Assembly (NCBI GenBank): GCA_013813615.1
Contig: JACCRJ010000073.1
Span: 1-7,829, forward strand
Reading direction: 5' to 3'
Source of the DNA: Lautropia sp.
GTDB taxonomy: Bacteria > Pseudomonadota > Gammaproteobacteria > Burkholderiales > Burkholderiaceae_E
DNA length: 7,829 nt
Every line of letters begins with the position of its first letter. Position 1 is the first letter of the stretch. Made by a program: the position numbers and the translations under genes. Positions 1-5,971 of this stretch are shown here, piece by piece. The notes below the pieces were generated by a model. The model was not told where the DNA came from. It worked only from the letters and a program-made list of their open reading frames with translations, and did not search any database.

Positions 1-47
1 TGCCAGGGCTCGGCGACGCCGGCGACCGGATCTTCGGCACGAAGTAG
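1..47 (+). CDS. upp: Uracil phosphoribosyltransferase, C-terminal end (partial)
   Basis: Only the last 14 complete codons are present, reading PGLGDAGDRIFGTK and ending in TAG at 45-47. The two bases before them (TG) fit a Val codon, which suits the family. This tail is nearly identical to the end of bacterial uracil phosphoribosyltransferase; the E. coli protein ends PGLGDAGDKIFGTK. The enzyme salvages uracil by joining it to PRPP to make UMP, and this conserved glycine-rich tail lies in the uracil-binding region. The gene body lies outside the window. It is co-directional with the glutathione reductase gene, whose start is only 12 bp after this stop, so the two may share a transcript. Identification rests on a short but highly characteristic stretch. 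Confidence 0.88.
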   Translation, partial: PGLGDAGDRIFGTK

Positions 48-59
48 GGCGGCAGGACC

Positions 60-1469
60 ATGTCTTCATTCGACTTCGACCTGTTCGTGATCGGCGGCGG
101 CTCCGGCGGCGTGAGAGCCGCCCGCATTGCCGCTGGCCATGGCGCACGCGTGGGTGTTGCGGAGGAGTACCGCTTCGGCGGTACCTGCGTGATCCGAGGC
201 TGCGTGCCGAAGAAGCTGCTGGTCTACGCCTCCCGCTTCGCTGCCGACTTCGAGGACGCCGCGGGCTACGGCTGGACCGTCGGCAAGCCGACCTTCGACT
301 GGGCCGCGCTGATCGCCGCGAAGGACCGCGAGATCGGGCGGTTGGAGAATATCTACAGCGGCAACCTCGAGAAGGTCAAAGCGACGCTGTTCGGCGAACG
401 GGCGACCCTCGAGGGACCCAACCAGGTCAGGCTCGCCTCCGGCAGGCTCGTGAGCGCGGGAAGGATCCTGATCGCAACCGGCGGGCGGCCGGCGATGCCG
501 CACGAGCTTCCCGGCATCGCCCACGCGATCAGTTCCAACGAAGCGTTCGACCTGAAGCAGCTGCCGCGCTCGATCGCGATCGTCGGCGGCGGCTACATCG
601 CCCTGGAGTTCGCCGGCATCTTCGCCGGGCTCGGGTCAGCGGTCACGCTGGTCCATCGCGGAGATCACGTGCTGCGCCACTTCGACGCCGATCTCTCCAG
701 CCGCCTGCTCGACGCCTACCGCGCGCGAGGCATCCGGGTCGAACTCGAGGCAGCCTTGCTCGGGCTGGAACGGTCGGGGCCGCAGGCACCCATCGCGGCG
801 ACCCTGAACACCGGCCAGGTGCTGGAAGTCGAGCAGGTCATGTTCGCGATCGGCCGTGCGCCGAATGTCGAAGGGCTGGGGCTGGATCGCGCGGGGGTGC
901 AGACGGACCGCAATGGCGCCATCGTCGTCGACGCCCTGTCGCGTACCTGCGCGCCGTCGATCTACGCGATCGGCGACGTGACCAACCGATTGAACCTCAC
1001 GCCGGTGGCGATTCGCGAAGGCCACGCCTTTGCTGACACGGTGTTCGGCAACACCCCCTGGCAGGCCGATCACAGCCAGGTGCCGACGGCGGTTTTCTCC
1101 ACCCCGGAGATCGGCACCGTCGGGATGCCGGAAGACGAAGCCGTCAGGAAGTTCCCGGTGGTGGACATCTACCGGGCGGAGTTCCGCACGCTCAAGGCGA
1201 CGCTGTCCGGCAGCGCCGAAACAATGATGCTGAAGATCGTCGTCGACGCAAGCACCGACCGGGTGCTGGGCGTGCATCTGCTGGGGCCGGATGCCGGCGA
1301 ATTGATTCAGGTCATCGCGACGTTGCTGCGCACCGGCGTGACCAAACGGGACTTCGATCAGACGATGCCGCTGCATCCGAGCAGCGCGGAGGAACTGATG
1401 ACACTGCGCACGCGCAGCGCCCGCCACGTCCAGCATCACGAGCCGCTGCGCGGGTTGCTCCCTCAGTAG
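60..1469 (+). CDS. gor: Glutathione-disulfide reductase (NADPH, FAD)
   Basis: This 469-residue protein should reduce glutathione disulfide to two GSH with NADPH, as a cytosolic FAD-containing homodimer. Visible landmarks, in order: N-terminal FAD dinucleotide fold GGGSGG (12-17); redox-active disulfide GGTCVIRGCVPKK with Cys43 and Cys48; NADPH-binding fold VGGGYIALE (175-183); Arg200 and Arg206 in VHRGDHVLR, the two arginines that favour NADPH over NADH in glutathione reductases; the second FAD motif IYAIGDVTNRLNLTP; and the C-terminal catalytic HPSSAEE, with His439 and Glu444 contributed to the partner subunit's active site. Length and motif order match bacterial glutathione reductase rather than lipoamide dehydrogenase or mercuric reductase. 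The ATG at 60 is supported by the FAD fold starting at residue 10 and by purine-rich AGGGCGG (46-52), which overlaps the upp stop. It faces the aromatic oxygenase unit convergently. A role in supplying GSH to a gentisate pathway is possible but unproven. Confidence 0.95.
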   Translation: MSSFDFDLFVIGGGSGGVRAARIAAGHGARVGVAEEYRFGGTCVIRGCVPKKLLVYASRFAADFEDAAGYGWTVGKPTFDWAALIAAKDREIGRLENIYSGNLEKVKATLFGERATLEGPNQVRLASGRLVSAGRILIATGGRPAMPHELPGIAHAISSNEAFDLKQLPRSIAIVGGGYIALEFAGIFAGLGSAVTLVHRGDHVLRHFDADLSSRLLDAYRARGIRVELEAALLGLERSGPQAPIAATLNTGQVLEVEQVMFAIGRAPNVEGLGLDRAGVQTDRNGAIVVDALSRTCAPSIYAIGDVTNRLNLTPVAIREGHAFADTVFGNTPWQADHSQVPTAVFSTPEIGTVGMPEDEAVRKFPVVDIYRAEFRTLKATLSGSAETMMLKIVVDASTDRVLGVHLLGPDAGELIQVIATLLRTGVTKRDFDQTMPLHPSSAEELMTLRTRSARHVQHHEPLRGLLPQ

Positions 1470-1522
1470 TCGGGGCCCGAACCCGGCACCTCCTGACGCG
1501 TCCCGGCCGACGTCGGCGCGCC
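1470..1522. terminator. Convergent intergenic gap with GC-rich inverted repeats, possible bidirectional terminator
   Basis: This 53-bp gap separates the 3' ends of gor (+) and the oxygenase small subunit (-). Directly after the gor stop lies TCGGGGCCCGA (1470-1480), a perfect inverted repeat with 5-bp arms. Further on is a 12-bp perfect palindrome, GCCGACGTCGGC (1506-1517), followed by the 8-bp palindrome GGCGCGCC (1515-1522). A longer pairing, CGGGTT (1451-1456) with AACCCG (1480-1485), would span the gor stop. No run of T follows any of these on either strand, so none is a classical intrinsic terminator. The position between converging genes is the main argument for a role in ending transcription. 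Confidence 0.3.
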
Positions 1523-2005
1523 TCAGATCGGATAAATCAGAGAGTTCGGTATCAGGTCGTTGTCGAAGATGCAGAGCCTCTGCGAAAACCTGAGCCCCTC
1601 TGCGGTTTGCACGACCTGGTCCAGGTAACGCCCGACACTGAGTATCTCCGGCATCGAATCGCGCCGGGTGCGGATGACAAGGTAGCTCGCCTCGCTGTGG
1701 ACGACGCCCTCCTGCGTCTTCAGCACGAGCGGGGCGCCGATCACGTGGCGCTGGTAATACGGGTCGTGGAAGATGGTATCGGTGGCCCCGATAACGCGGT
1801 CCTGCAGCATGCCACGGCTTTCCAGCGCGATGGCAGCCAACGGCAGCCCCCGCTCGAAGTTCTCCCGCGACTGAACCTTGTAGACCGCATCGACGGTGAA
1901 GAAGTCCGGCCACAGCGCGTATTCGCCGGAGTCCAGCACTCGTCCATAGGAACCGTAGAGCGCCTGCAACCGCGTCCAAGCAGCATAGTCCAACGACTCA
2001 CTCAT
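1523..2005 (-). CDS. Ring-hydroxylating oxygenase small (beta) subunit, salicylate 5-hydroxylase NagH-like
   Basis: This 160-residue protein is the small subunit of a Rieske non-heme iron oxygenase. Such subunits have the SnoaL/NTF2-like fold, carry no cofactor and stabilise an alpha3-beta3 oligomer. The sequence fits the family in length and pattern: an N-terminal helix (about 6-30) around YGSYGRVLDSGEY, an aromatic-rich middle with FHDPYYQRHVIG, the strand SEASYLVIRT, and the ending LCIFDNDLIPNSLIYPI, typical of the salicylate 5-hydroxylase and related small subunits. I chose the ATG at 2005-2003; an in-frame TTG directly before it is a less likely start. That ATG overlaps the large-subunit stop in ATGAGTGA (8 bp shared). 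Only a weak GGGG sits about 10 nt upstream, so translation is probably coupled to the large subunit. It is the last gene of the minus-strand unit. The substrate cannot be read from this subunit. Confidence 0.85.
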   Translation of the reverse strand: MSESLDYAAWTRLQALYGSYGRVLDSGEYALWPDFFTVDAVYKVQSRENFERGLPLAAIALESRGMLQDRVIGATDTIFHDPYYQRHVIGAPLVLKTQEGVVHSEASYLVIRTRRDSMPEILSVGRYLDQVVQTAEGLRFSQRLCIFDNDLIPNSLIYPI

Positions 2006-3278
2006 CAAGGGGCATCCCCATGACCTCGCGCCAATAGCCGTACATGCCGCGGATCAGGGTCTCGGTGACCATGTGGTCCGTCGGCCTGACGTCGCGTCCG
2101 TCGAGTTCGCTGATCGTGCGCGCATCCGGATTCGCTTCGAACGCCTCCTGCGCAAAGGCGATCACCTCGCCGTCGTCCGCCGACACGAAACCCGCCGGCC
2201 CGAACAGGTTTGCCTGGCGCAGGCGCCGCCGGGTCATCCCGGCGCTGTCATCGGCAAAGCCGAAGTGCGTCCAGACGAAGTCGAACACGCCGGGTGCCAC
2301 CGGCTGCAGGTGACGCGTGCTCATCGAGTTGACCTGCTGCTGGATGATGACGCTTGGGAACAGCGTGGTCATGACGACGGTGGGGCCTTGCCACCAGTCT
2401 TCCGGCACGACGTCCAGCAGGCGGTCGTCGTTCAGTTTCATCGACTCGCGGAAACTGGTCACGCCCTTGGTGACGTCGCCGGCGCCGCCCTCGTTGCGGC
2501 GCGACACCATCGACGCGTGCCGGTGGCGCCGGTCCATCACCATCTGGCTGCGCTGGTCCGCGCGCCACAGGCCGAAGGTGACGAACCAGGTGTGCAGCAG
2601 CCCCGGGTGGTAAGGGTCCTTGATGTTCTCCTGCATCAGCTTCCAGTTCGCCGGAATGCGCTGGCGGTTGTAGCCGAGCAGCTGCAGCGGCCGATGACCG
2701 AAGACGCGGTCGAAGTAGTGCAAGACCTCCGGGCCGACGAAGTCTTCGAAGGGCTCGACGGCGGGGTCGAAGCTGGCGAACACCGCACCGCCACGGCGCG
2801 CGACCTGCAGGCGCGTGAGGCCGTGATCGGCCAGCGAGAAATCCGCCGGCATGCCGCCGTGCACCTTGCCGTCCTGCTTTACGCCGCGCCGAAACGGCAG
2901 CCCGAGCAGGTTGCCTTTCAAGTCGTAGTTCCACTGGTGATAGGGGCAGACGAAGTCCTTCACCGTGCCGTGGCGCTCGCGGCAGAAGGCCACGCCGCGG
3001 TGCGCGCAGCGGTTCTCCACGACGTGCACCGCGCCGTCATGATCGCGCACCATGATGACGCTGCGGGTGCCGACCGCGGTCCGCTTGAAGTTGCCGGGCT
3101 CGGGAATCTCGCATTCCAGGCCGACGTAGCACCAATGTTCCCGATAGAAGAAGCGTTGCAGCTCCTGCTCGAAGACCGCCGGATCGGTGTACACCCAACC
3201 CGGAACCCGGCTGGAGGGAACGTCACCCCAGCGCGAGGCGGCGAAGCCGCCGGGCGGCACTTCTTCCGGTGCATTCAT
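1998..3278 (-). CDS. Rieske [2Fe-2S] ring-hydroxylating oxygenase large (alpha) subunit, salicylate 5-hydroxylase/anthranilate-type
   Basis: This 426-residue catalytic subunit should insert oxygen into an aromatic acid using electrons passed from a ferredoxin or reductase. The Rieske domain (about 45-160) has CAHRG with Cys91 and His93, and CPYHQW with Cys111 and His114, the four cluster ligands in C-x-H-x17-C-x2-H spacing. The catalytic domain has NWKL (211-214) followed by DPYHPGLLH: Asp221 is the bridging residue that passes electrons between subunits, and His224 and His229 are iron ligands. Asp368 or Asp369 in SADDGE is the likely third ligand. The N-terminal VPGWVYTDPAVFEQE and the DPYHPGLLH form resemble the NagG/AntA group of benzoate-type oxygenases. 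Adjacency to a gentisate-type dioxygenase favours a salicylate 5-hydroxylase-like role, though an aminobenzoate or substituted salicylate is also possible. The start lies 6 bp after the upstream dioxygenase stop and has a full Shine-Dalgarno. No ferredoxin or reductase gene is in the window. Confidence 0.9.
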   Translation of the reverse strand: MNAPEEVPPGGFAASRWGDVPSSRVPGWVYTDPAVFEQELQRFFYREHWCYVGLECEIPEPGNFKRTAVGTRSVIMVRDHDGAVHVVENRCAHRGVAFCRERHGTVKDFVCPYHQWNYDLKGNLLGLPFRRGVKQDGKVHGGMPADFSLADHGLTRLQVARRGGAVFASFDPAVEPFEDFVGPEVLHYFDRVFGHRPLQLLGYNRQRIPANWKLMQENIKDPYHPGLLHTWFVTFGLWRADQRSQMVMDRRHRHASMVSRRNEGGAGDVTKGVTSFRESMKLNDDRLLDVVPEDWWQGPTVVMTTLFPSVIIQQQVNSMSTRHLQPVAPGVFDFVWTHFGFADDSAGMTRRRLRQANLFGPAGFVSADDGEVIAFAQEAFEANPDARTISELDGRDVRPTDHMVTETLIRGMYGYWREVMGMPLDE

Positions 3279-3284
3279 GCCAGC

Positions 3285-4400
3285 TCAGTCCTCCTGCACG
3301 CGAAGGATTCCCGCCGCCTGCTGCAGCGGCGCGTCCGAGAAGCTGAACAGCACGCATTCATCGGCGGCTGACAGCTGCAGCCCCGCCCAAGGAGGGACGA
3401 CGAAATGATCCTTTGCGCCCACCCGGTAGCGCATCGGCGTGCCGGCCCCGGGCCCTTGCGCAGGGCAAGTGATGGTCACCGTCGCGCTGCCTTCGACCAC
3501 CGAGAAGACGGTGCCGGCTGTCGTGCGGCTGGTCCTCGTCTCGAAACCTTCAGGCAGCAGTTGGAGCTGCGTGGCGATCGTGGGGATCGCCCAGCCGCCG
3601 GTCAGCGGATTCACGTAGCGCAGCGCGGCGCCGTGTGCCGGGTCCAGCCCGGCGTGCGCGGCCAGGTGGGCAAGCGCCTCGCGGCTGCGTGCATACGGAT
3701 AGCAGAAGATCGGGCTGGTGGCGCCGAAGGGCGAGTGCGGCTTCAATGGCAGCATGCTGGCGCCGAAGCGGGCGAGGCTGGTGCCTTCGGCGGCGGTCAC
3801 CGCCTGGCTGCGGGCCGAGTCGTTCTCGGCGAAGCCTGACTCGAAGAAGGCGACCACCGGTATGTCCAGTCCGTCCAGCCAGACAACGGGCTGACTGCCC
3901 TCGTTGCCGTGATCGTGCCAGGTCCAGTGCGGCGTGATGATGAAGTCGCCGGGATGCATGATGGTGCGCTCGCCGTTGACTGCGGTGTAGGCGCCGTCGC
4001 CATCCACGACGAAGCGCAGCGCGGACTGGGTGTGGCGGTGACTCGGCGCCACCTCCCCCGGAAGGATCAGCTGCAGACCGGCGTAGAGCGTGCCGGTGGA
4101 GCGGGATTCGCCGCGCCAGCCGGGGTTCTCCAGGATGAGCACGCGGCGGATCGCTTCCTCCGCGGTGATCAGGCGACCGGCGTCCTGCAGGAACGGCTCG
4201 ACGTCGGACCACCGCCAATGCGCCGGACGGGTACGCACGGCCGGTTGCTGCGGCACGAGGGCATGCAGGACCTCCCACAGGGGCGTGAGCCCGGCGGGCC
4301 GCATGCGGTCGTAGAGATCCTGCCGCTCGCGGGGGGTGACGGACGCGTCGATTGCCGCGCCCGGGGCCGCGGCTGAATGAACGTCGTCTCTCTTCATCAT
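3285..4400 (-). CDS. Bicupin ring-cleavage dioxygenase, gentisate 1,2-dioxygenase / salicylate 1,2-dioxygenase family
   Basis: This 371-residue protein belongs to the Fe(II) bicupin dioxygenases that open an aromatic ring between the carboxylated carbon and the neighbouring hydroxylated carbon; gentisate gives maleylpyruvate. The first cupin (about 104-180) holds APSHRHTQSALRF with His121 and His123 and TWHDHGN with His162, the expected three-histidine iron site; His164 and Arg129 are likely substrate-binding residues. The C-terminal cupin (about 280-360) keeps the fold signature VPPWAG and the family ending VLFSFSDAPLQQA but lacks metal histidines, as is usual. By a constant two-residue offset from recalled salicylate 1,2-dioxygenase numbering, Gly108 occupies the specificity position that is Ala in ordinary gentisate dioxygenases. 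Two consecutive ATG codons (4400 and 4397) could start it; GGAG (minus strand, 4409-4406) is 5 or 8 nt upstream. It is the first gene of the minus-strand unit. 1-Hydroxy-2-naphthoate or 5-aminosalicylate dioxygenase are alternatives within the family. Confidence 0.88.
   Translation of the reverse strand: MMKRDDVHSAAAPGAAIDASVTPRERQDLYDRMRPAGLTPLWEVLHALVPQQPAVRTRPAHWRWSDVEPFLQDAGRLITAEEAIRRVLILENPGWRGESRSTGTLYAGLQLILPGEVAPSHRHTQSALRFVVDGDGAYTAVNGERTIMHPGDFIITPHWTWHDHGNEGSQPVVWLDGLDIPVVAFFESGFAENDSARSQAVTAAEGTSLARFGASMLPLKPHSPFGATSPIFCYPYARSREALAHLAAHAGLDPAHGAALRYVNPLTGGWAIPTIATQLQLLPEGFETRTSRTTAGTVFSVVEGSATVTITCPAQGPGAGTPMRYRVGAKDHFVVPPWAGLQLSAADECVLFSFSDAPLQQAAGILRVQED
3290..3295 (-). promoter_or_regulatory. 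Ribosome binding site of the oxygenase large subunit, inside the upstream gene
   Basis: On the minus strand the sequence reads AGGAGG, a perfect Shine-Dalgarno core, 11 nt before the ATG at 3278. It lies within the last codons of the ring-cleavage dioxygenase (the Gln-Glu-Asp end). It supports the chosen large-subunit start and tight translational linkage of the two genes. Confidence 0.7.
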
Positions 4401-4458
4401 ACTGTCTCCGCCTTCATCGCCGGCAGGTGGGCAAGCAAGGTTGTGGATAGCCCGGGAT

Positions 4459-4464
4459 ATTGTA
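4459..4464 (-). promoter_or_regulatory. Candidate -10 element for the ring-cleavage/oxygenase unit
   Basis: The minus strand reads TACAAT here, one mismatch from TATAAT, about 58 bp before the start codon of the dioxygenase. No recognisable -35 lies 16-18 bp upstream, where the sequence is around CGGTAC, so if this is the promoter it probably needs an activator. The call rests on a single hexamer. Confidence 0.3.
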
Positions 4465-4512
4465 GTCAGGCGAGGCGCCCCGTACCGGTGAATCGGACTG
4501 CTTCAAGTGGTA

Positions 4513-4520
4513 TCGTACGA
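4513..4520. repeat. Palindrome TCGTACGA, possible operator
   Basis: TCGTACGA is a perfect 8-bp palindrome inside GTGGTATCGTACGAGTCACC. The outer flanks are only partly symmetrical. The central GT-AC pattern resembles operators of GntR-type regulators, but this is a loose resemblance. It overlaps the weak plus-strand -10 candidate (4511-4516), where a bound repressor would block the transaminase promoter. Confidence 0.3.
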
Positions 4521-4528
4521 GTCACCGC

Positions 4529-4541
4529 CGATCCCGGATCG
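4529..4541. repeat. Inverted repeat CGATCC-C-GGATCG
   Basis: This is a perfect 13-bp inverted repeat with 6-bp arms and a single central base, 65 bp upstream of the transaminase start. It is a plausible protein-binding site for a dimeric regulator. In GC-rich DNA short repeats of this kind also occur by chance. Confidence 0.3.
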
Positions 4542-4542
4542 C

Positions 4543-4560
4543 CGCCTGCCAGCGCAGGCG
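4543..4560 (+). repeat. Short hairpin in the transaminase 5' leader
   Basis: CGCCTGC and GCAGGCG pair perfectly as a 7-bp stem around the 4-nt loop CAGC, ending 33 nt before the Shine-Dalgarno of the transaminase. No T tract follows, so it is not a standard terminator. It could be an operator or an mRNA leader stem, and nothing in the sequence decides between these. Confidence 0.35.
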
Positions 4561-4593
4561 CCAGGTAGTTTCCGGTCCCCGCCGCACTCACGC

Positions 4594-4599
4594 AGGAAG
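4594..4599 (+). promoter_or_regulatory. Ribosome binding site deciding the transaminase start
   Basis: AGGAAG lies 6 nt before the ATG at 4606. The reading frame stays open upstream to about 4507, but residues encoded there are rich in Pro, Arg and Ser and do not resemble the family, so this site fixes 4606 as the start. Confidence 0.7.
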
Positions 4600-4605
4600 A
4601 TCACC

Positions 4606-5943
4606 ATGAGCATTTCCTCCGACCAGCTTCACCTTCGCCCCGAAGAGATGGAGAGTTTGTGGATGCCGTTCACCGCCAACCGGCAGTTCAAGTCGGCGCC
4701 GCGGCTGCTGGCCCGCGCCGAAGGGATGTATTACTGGGACGATCATGGGCGCAAGATCCTCGACGGGATCGCCGGCATGTGGTGCTCGAACCTCGGGCAC
4801 AACCATCCGAAGGTAGTGGAAGCGATCCGCACCCAGGCGGCGGTCCTGGACTACGCGCCGCCCTTCCAGATGGCGAACCCCCTGCAGTTCGAGCTGGCCA
4901 ACCGGGTCGGCAGCATCACCCCGAAAGGGATGAGCAAGGTCTTCTACACCAACTCGGGCTCCGAAAGCGTGGACACGGCGCTGAAGATCGCGCTCGCCTA
5001 TCACCGGGTGCGCGGGGAGGGCTCGCGAGTGCGGTTGATCGGCCGGGAACGCGGGTATCACGGCGTCGGCTTCGGCGGCATTTCGGTCGGCGGCATGGGG
5101 GCGAACCGCAAGATGTTCGGGTCGCTGATCACCGGCGTGGACCATATGCCCCAGACCTGGAACCTCAAAGAGCAGGCTTACAGCCGCGGCCAGCCTGCCT
5201 GGGGTGCCCACCTCGCCGACGAACTCGAGCGGATCGTCGCGTTGCACGATGCTTCGACGATTGCCGCGGTCATCGTCGAACCGGTAGCCGGCAGCGCCGG
5301 CGTCCTGGTGCCGCCGGTAGGCTACCTGGAGCGGCTGCGGGAGATTTGCACCCGCCACGGCATCCTGCTGATCTTCGACGAGGTCATCACCGGCTTCGGC
5401 CGCCTCGGCAAGGCCTTCGGCGCCGAATACTTCAACGTGCAGCCGGACCTGATGACGCTCGCCAAGGGGATCACCTCCGGTACGGTGCCGATGGGCGCCG
5501 TGGTGGCAAAGGATTCCATCTACGAAACGTTCATGAGCGGGCCGCCGCATGCCATCGAACTTTTCCATGGCTACACCTATTCCGGCCACCCGCTTGCCTG
5601 CGCCGCCGGCATCGCGGTCCAGCAGGTCTACCAGGAAGAGAATCTGTTCGCGCGCGCAGCGGAGATGGCGCCGCATTTCGAGGCGGCCGTCCATTCGCTC
5701 AAGGGTTCGCGGCATGTGATCGACTGCCGCAACCTCGGGCTGATGGGCGCTATCGAACTCCAGCCCCGGGAAGGTGCGCCGACCGCCCGGTCCTTCGAGG
5801 CCTTCCTCCGGTGTTACGAGCAAGGCGTCCTGATCCGCACCACCGGAGACATCATCGCGCTCACGCCGTCGCTGATCGTGGAGAAGGCCGAGATCGACCG
5901 GCTGGTGACCACTATTGCCGAGGTGTTGAAGACGCTGGACTAA
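4606..5943 (+). CDS. Beta-alanine/omega-amino acid:pyruvate aminotransferase (class III, PLP)
   Basis: This 445-residue enzyme should move an amino group from an omega-amino acid or terminal amine to pyruvate, giving a semialdehyde or aldehyde and L-alanine. It closely follows the Pseudomonas beta-alanine:pyruvate aminotransferase (BauA-type) along its length. Landmarks: [11 protein letters not shown] (19-29); GMWCSNLGH with Trp59; the phosphate-binding SGSE (117-120); Tyr151-His152-Gly153, stacking on the cofactor ring; [10 protein letters not shown] with Asp258 bound to the pyridine nitrogen; catalytic Lys287 in [15 protein letters not shown], which forms the Schiff base; and Arg411 in LIRTTGD, equivalent to the flexible carboxylate-binding arginine of this family. 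The ATG at 4606 is chosen for its Shine-Dalgarno and family-like N-terminus. The dehydrogenase gene 28 bp downstream would oxidise its product, so the two form an amine-degradation pair. Beta-alanine is the family's usual substrate; GABA, taurine, putrescine-type or arylalkyl amines remain possible. Class III assignment is secure, exact substrate is not. Confidence 0.88.
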   Translation: MSISSDQLHLRPEEMESLWMPFTANRQFKSAPRLLARAEGMYYWDDHGRKILDGIAGMWCSNLGHNHPKVVEAIRTQAAVLDYAPPFQMANPLQFELANRVGSITPKGMSKVFYTNSGSESVDTALKIALAYHRVRGEGSRVRLIGRERGYHGVGFGGISVGGMGANRKMFGSLITGVDHMPQTWNLKEQAYSRGQPAWGAHLADELERIVALHDASTIAAVIVEPVAGSAGVLVPPVGYLERLREICTRHGILLIFDEVITGFGRLGKAFGAEYFNVQPDLMTLAKGITSGTVPMGAVVAKDSIYETFMSGPPHAIELFHGYTYSGHPLACAAGIAVQQVYQEENLFARAAEMAPHFEAAVHSLKGSRHVIDCRNLGLMGAIELQPREGAPTARSFEAFLRCYEQGVLIRTTGDIIALTPSLIVEKAEIDRLVTTIAEVLKTLD

Positions 5944-5971
5944 AATCGTCGCCACATCGCAAAGGAACTCC

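Larger units (their letters stand above)
4401..4605. promoter_or_regulatory. Divergent intergenic control region
   Basis: These 205 bp hold both 5' ends: the ring-cleavage/oxygenase unit leaves to the left and the transaminase/dehydrogenase pair to the right. The region has lower coding character than its flanks and carries several inverted repeats listed separately (4513-4520, 4529-4541, 4543-4560), as well as short palindromes GGCGCC (4474-4479) and ACCGGT (4484-4489). I find no strong sigma-70 promoter on the plus strand; the best pairing is GTGAAT (4488-4493) and TATCGT (4511-4516), 17 bp apart, with 3 and 4 matches out of 6. No sigma-54 GG-N10-GC element stands out. Weak core promoters plus palindromes fit activator- or repressor-controlled catabolic promoters. 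No regulator gene is in the window. Confidence 0.6.

Noticed and set aside
636..3371. Long open frames antisense to gor (636-1979, -) and antisense to the oxygenase large subunit (2073-3371, +), over 430 codons each
   Set aside because: They lie opposite genes with complete catalytic motifs, have His/Arg/Ala-rich composition with no recognisable domain, and are typical of GC-rich DNA where the complementary frame lacks stops.
4478..4493. Possible NahR/NagR-type LysR site: the minus strand contains ATTCAC, like the start of the recalled consensus ATTCACGCT-N2-TGAT
   Set aside because: Only the first six bases match; the GCT and TGAT parts are absent, and the position close to the -10 is not where such a site is expected.
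4377..4568. Small plus-strand open frame across the divergent intergenic region (63 codons)
   Set aside because: No ribosome binding site or recognisable domain; it overlaps the dioxygenase start and the control region and is best explained as chance.
4507..4605. Upstream extension of the transaminase to a start at 4507 (33 more residues)
   Set aside because: The extra residues do not resemble the family, they run through the palindromes of the intergenic region, and the ATG at 4606 has a proper Shine-Dalgarno.
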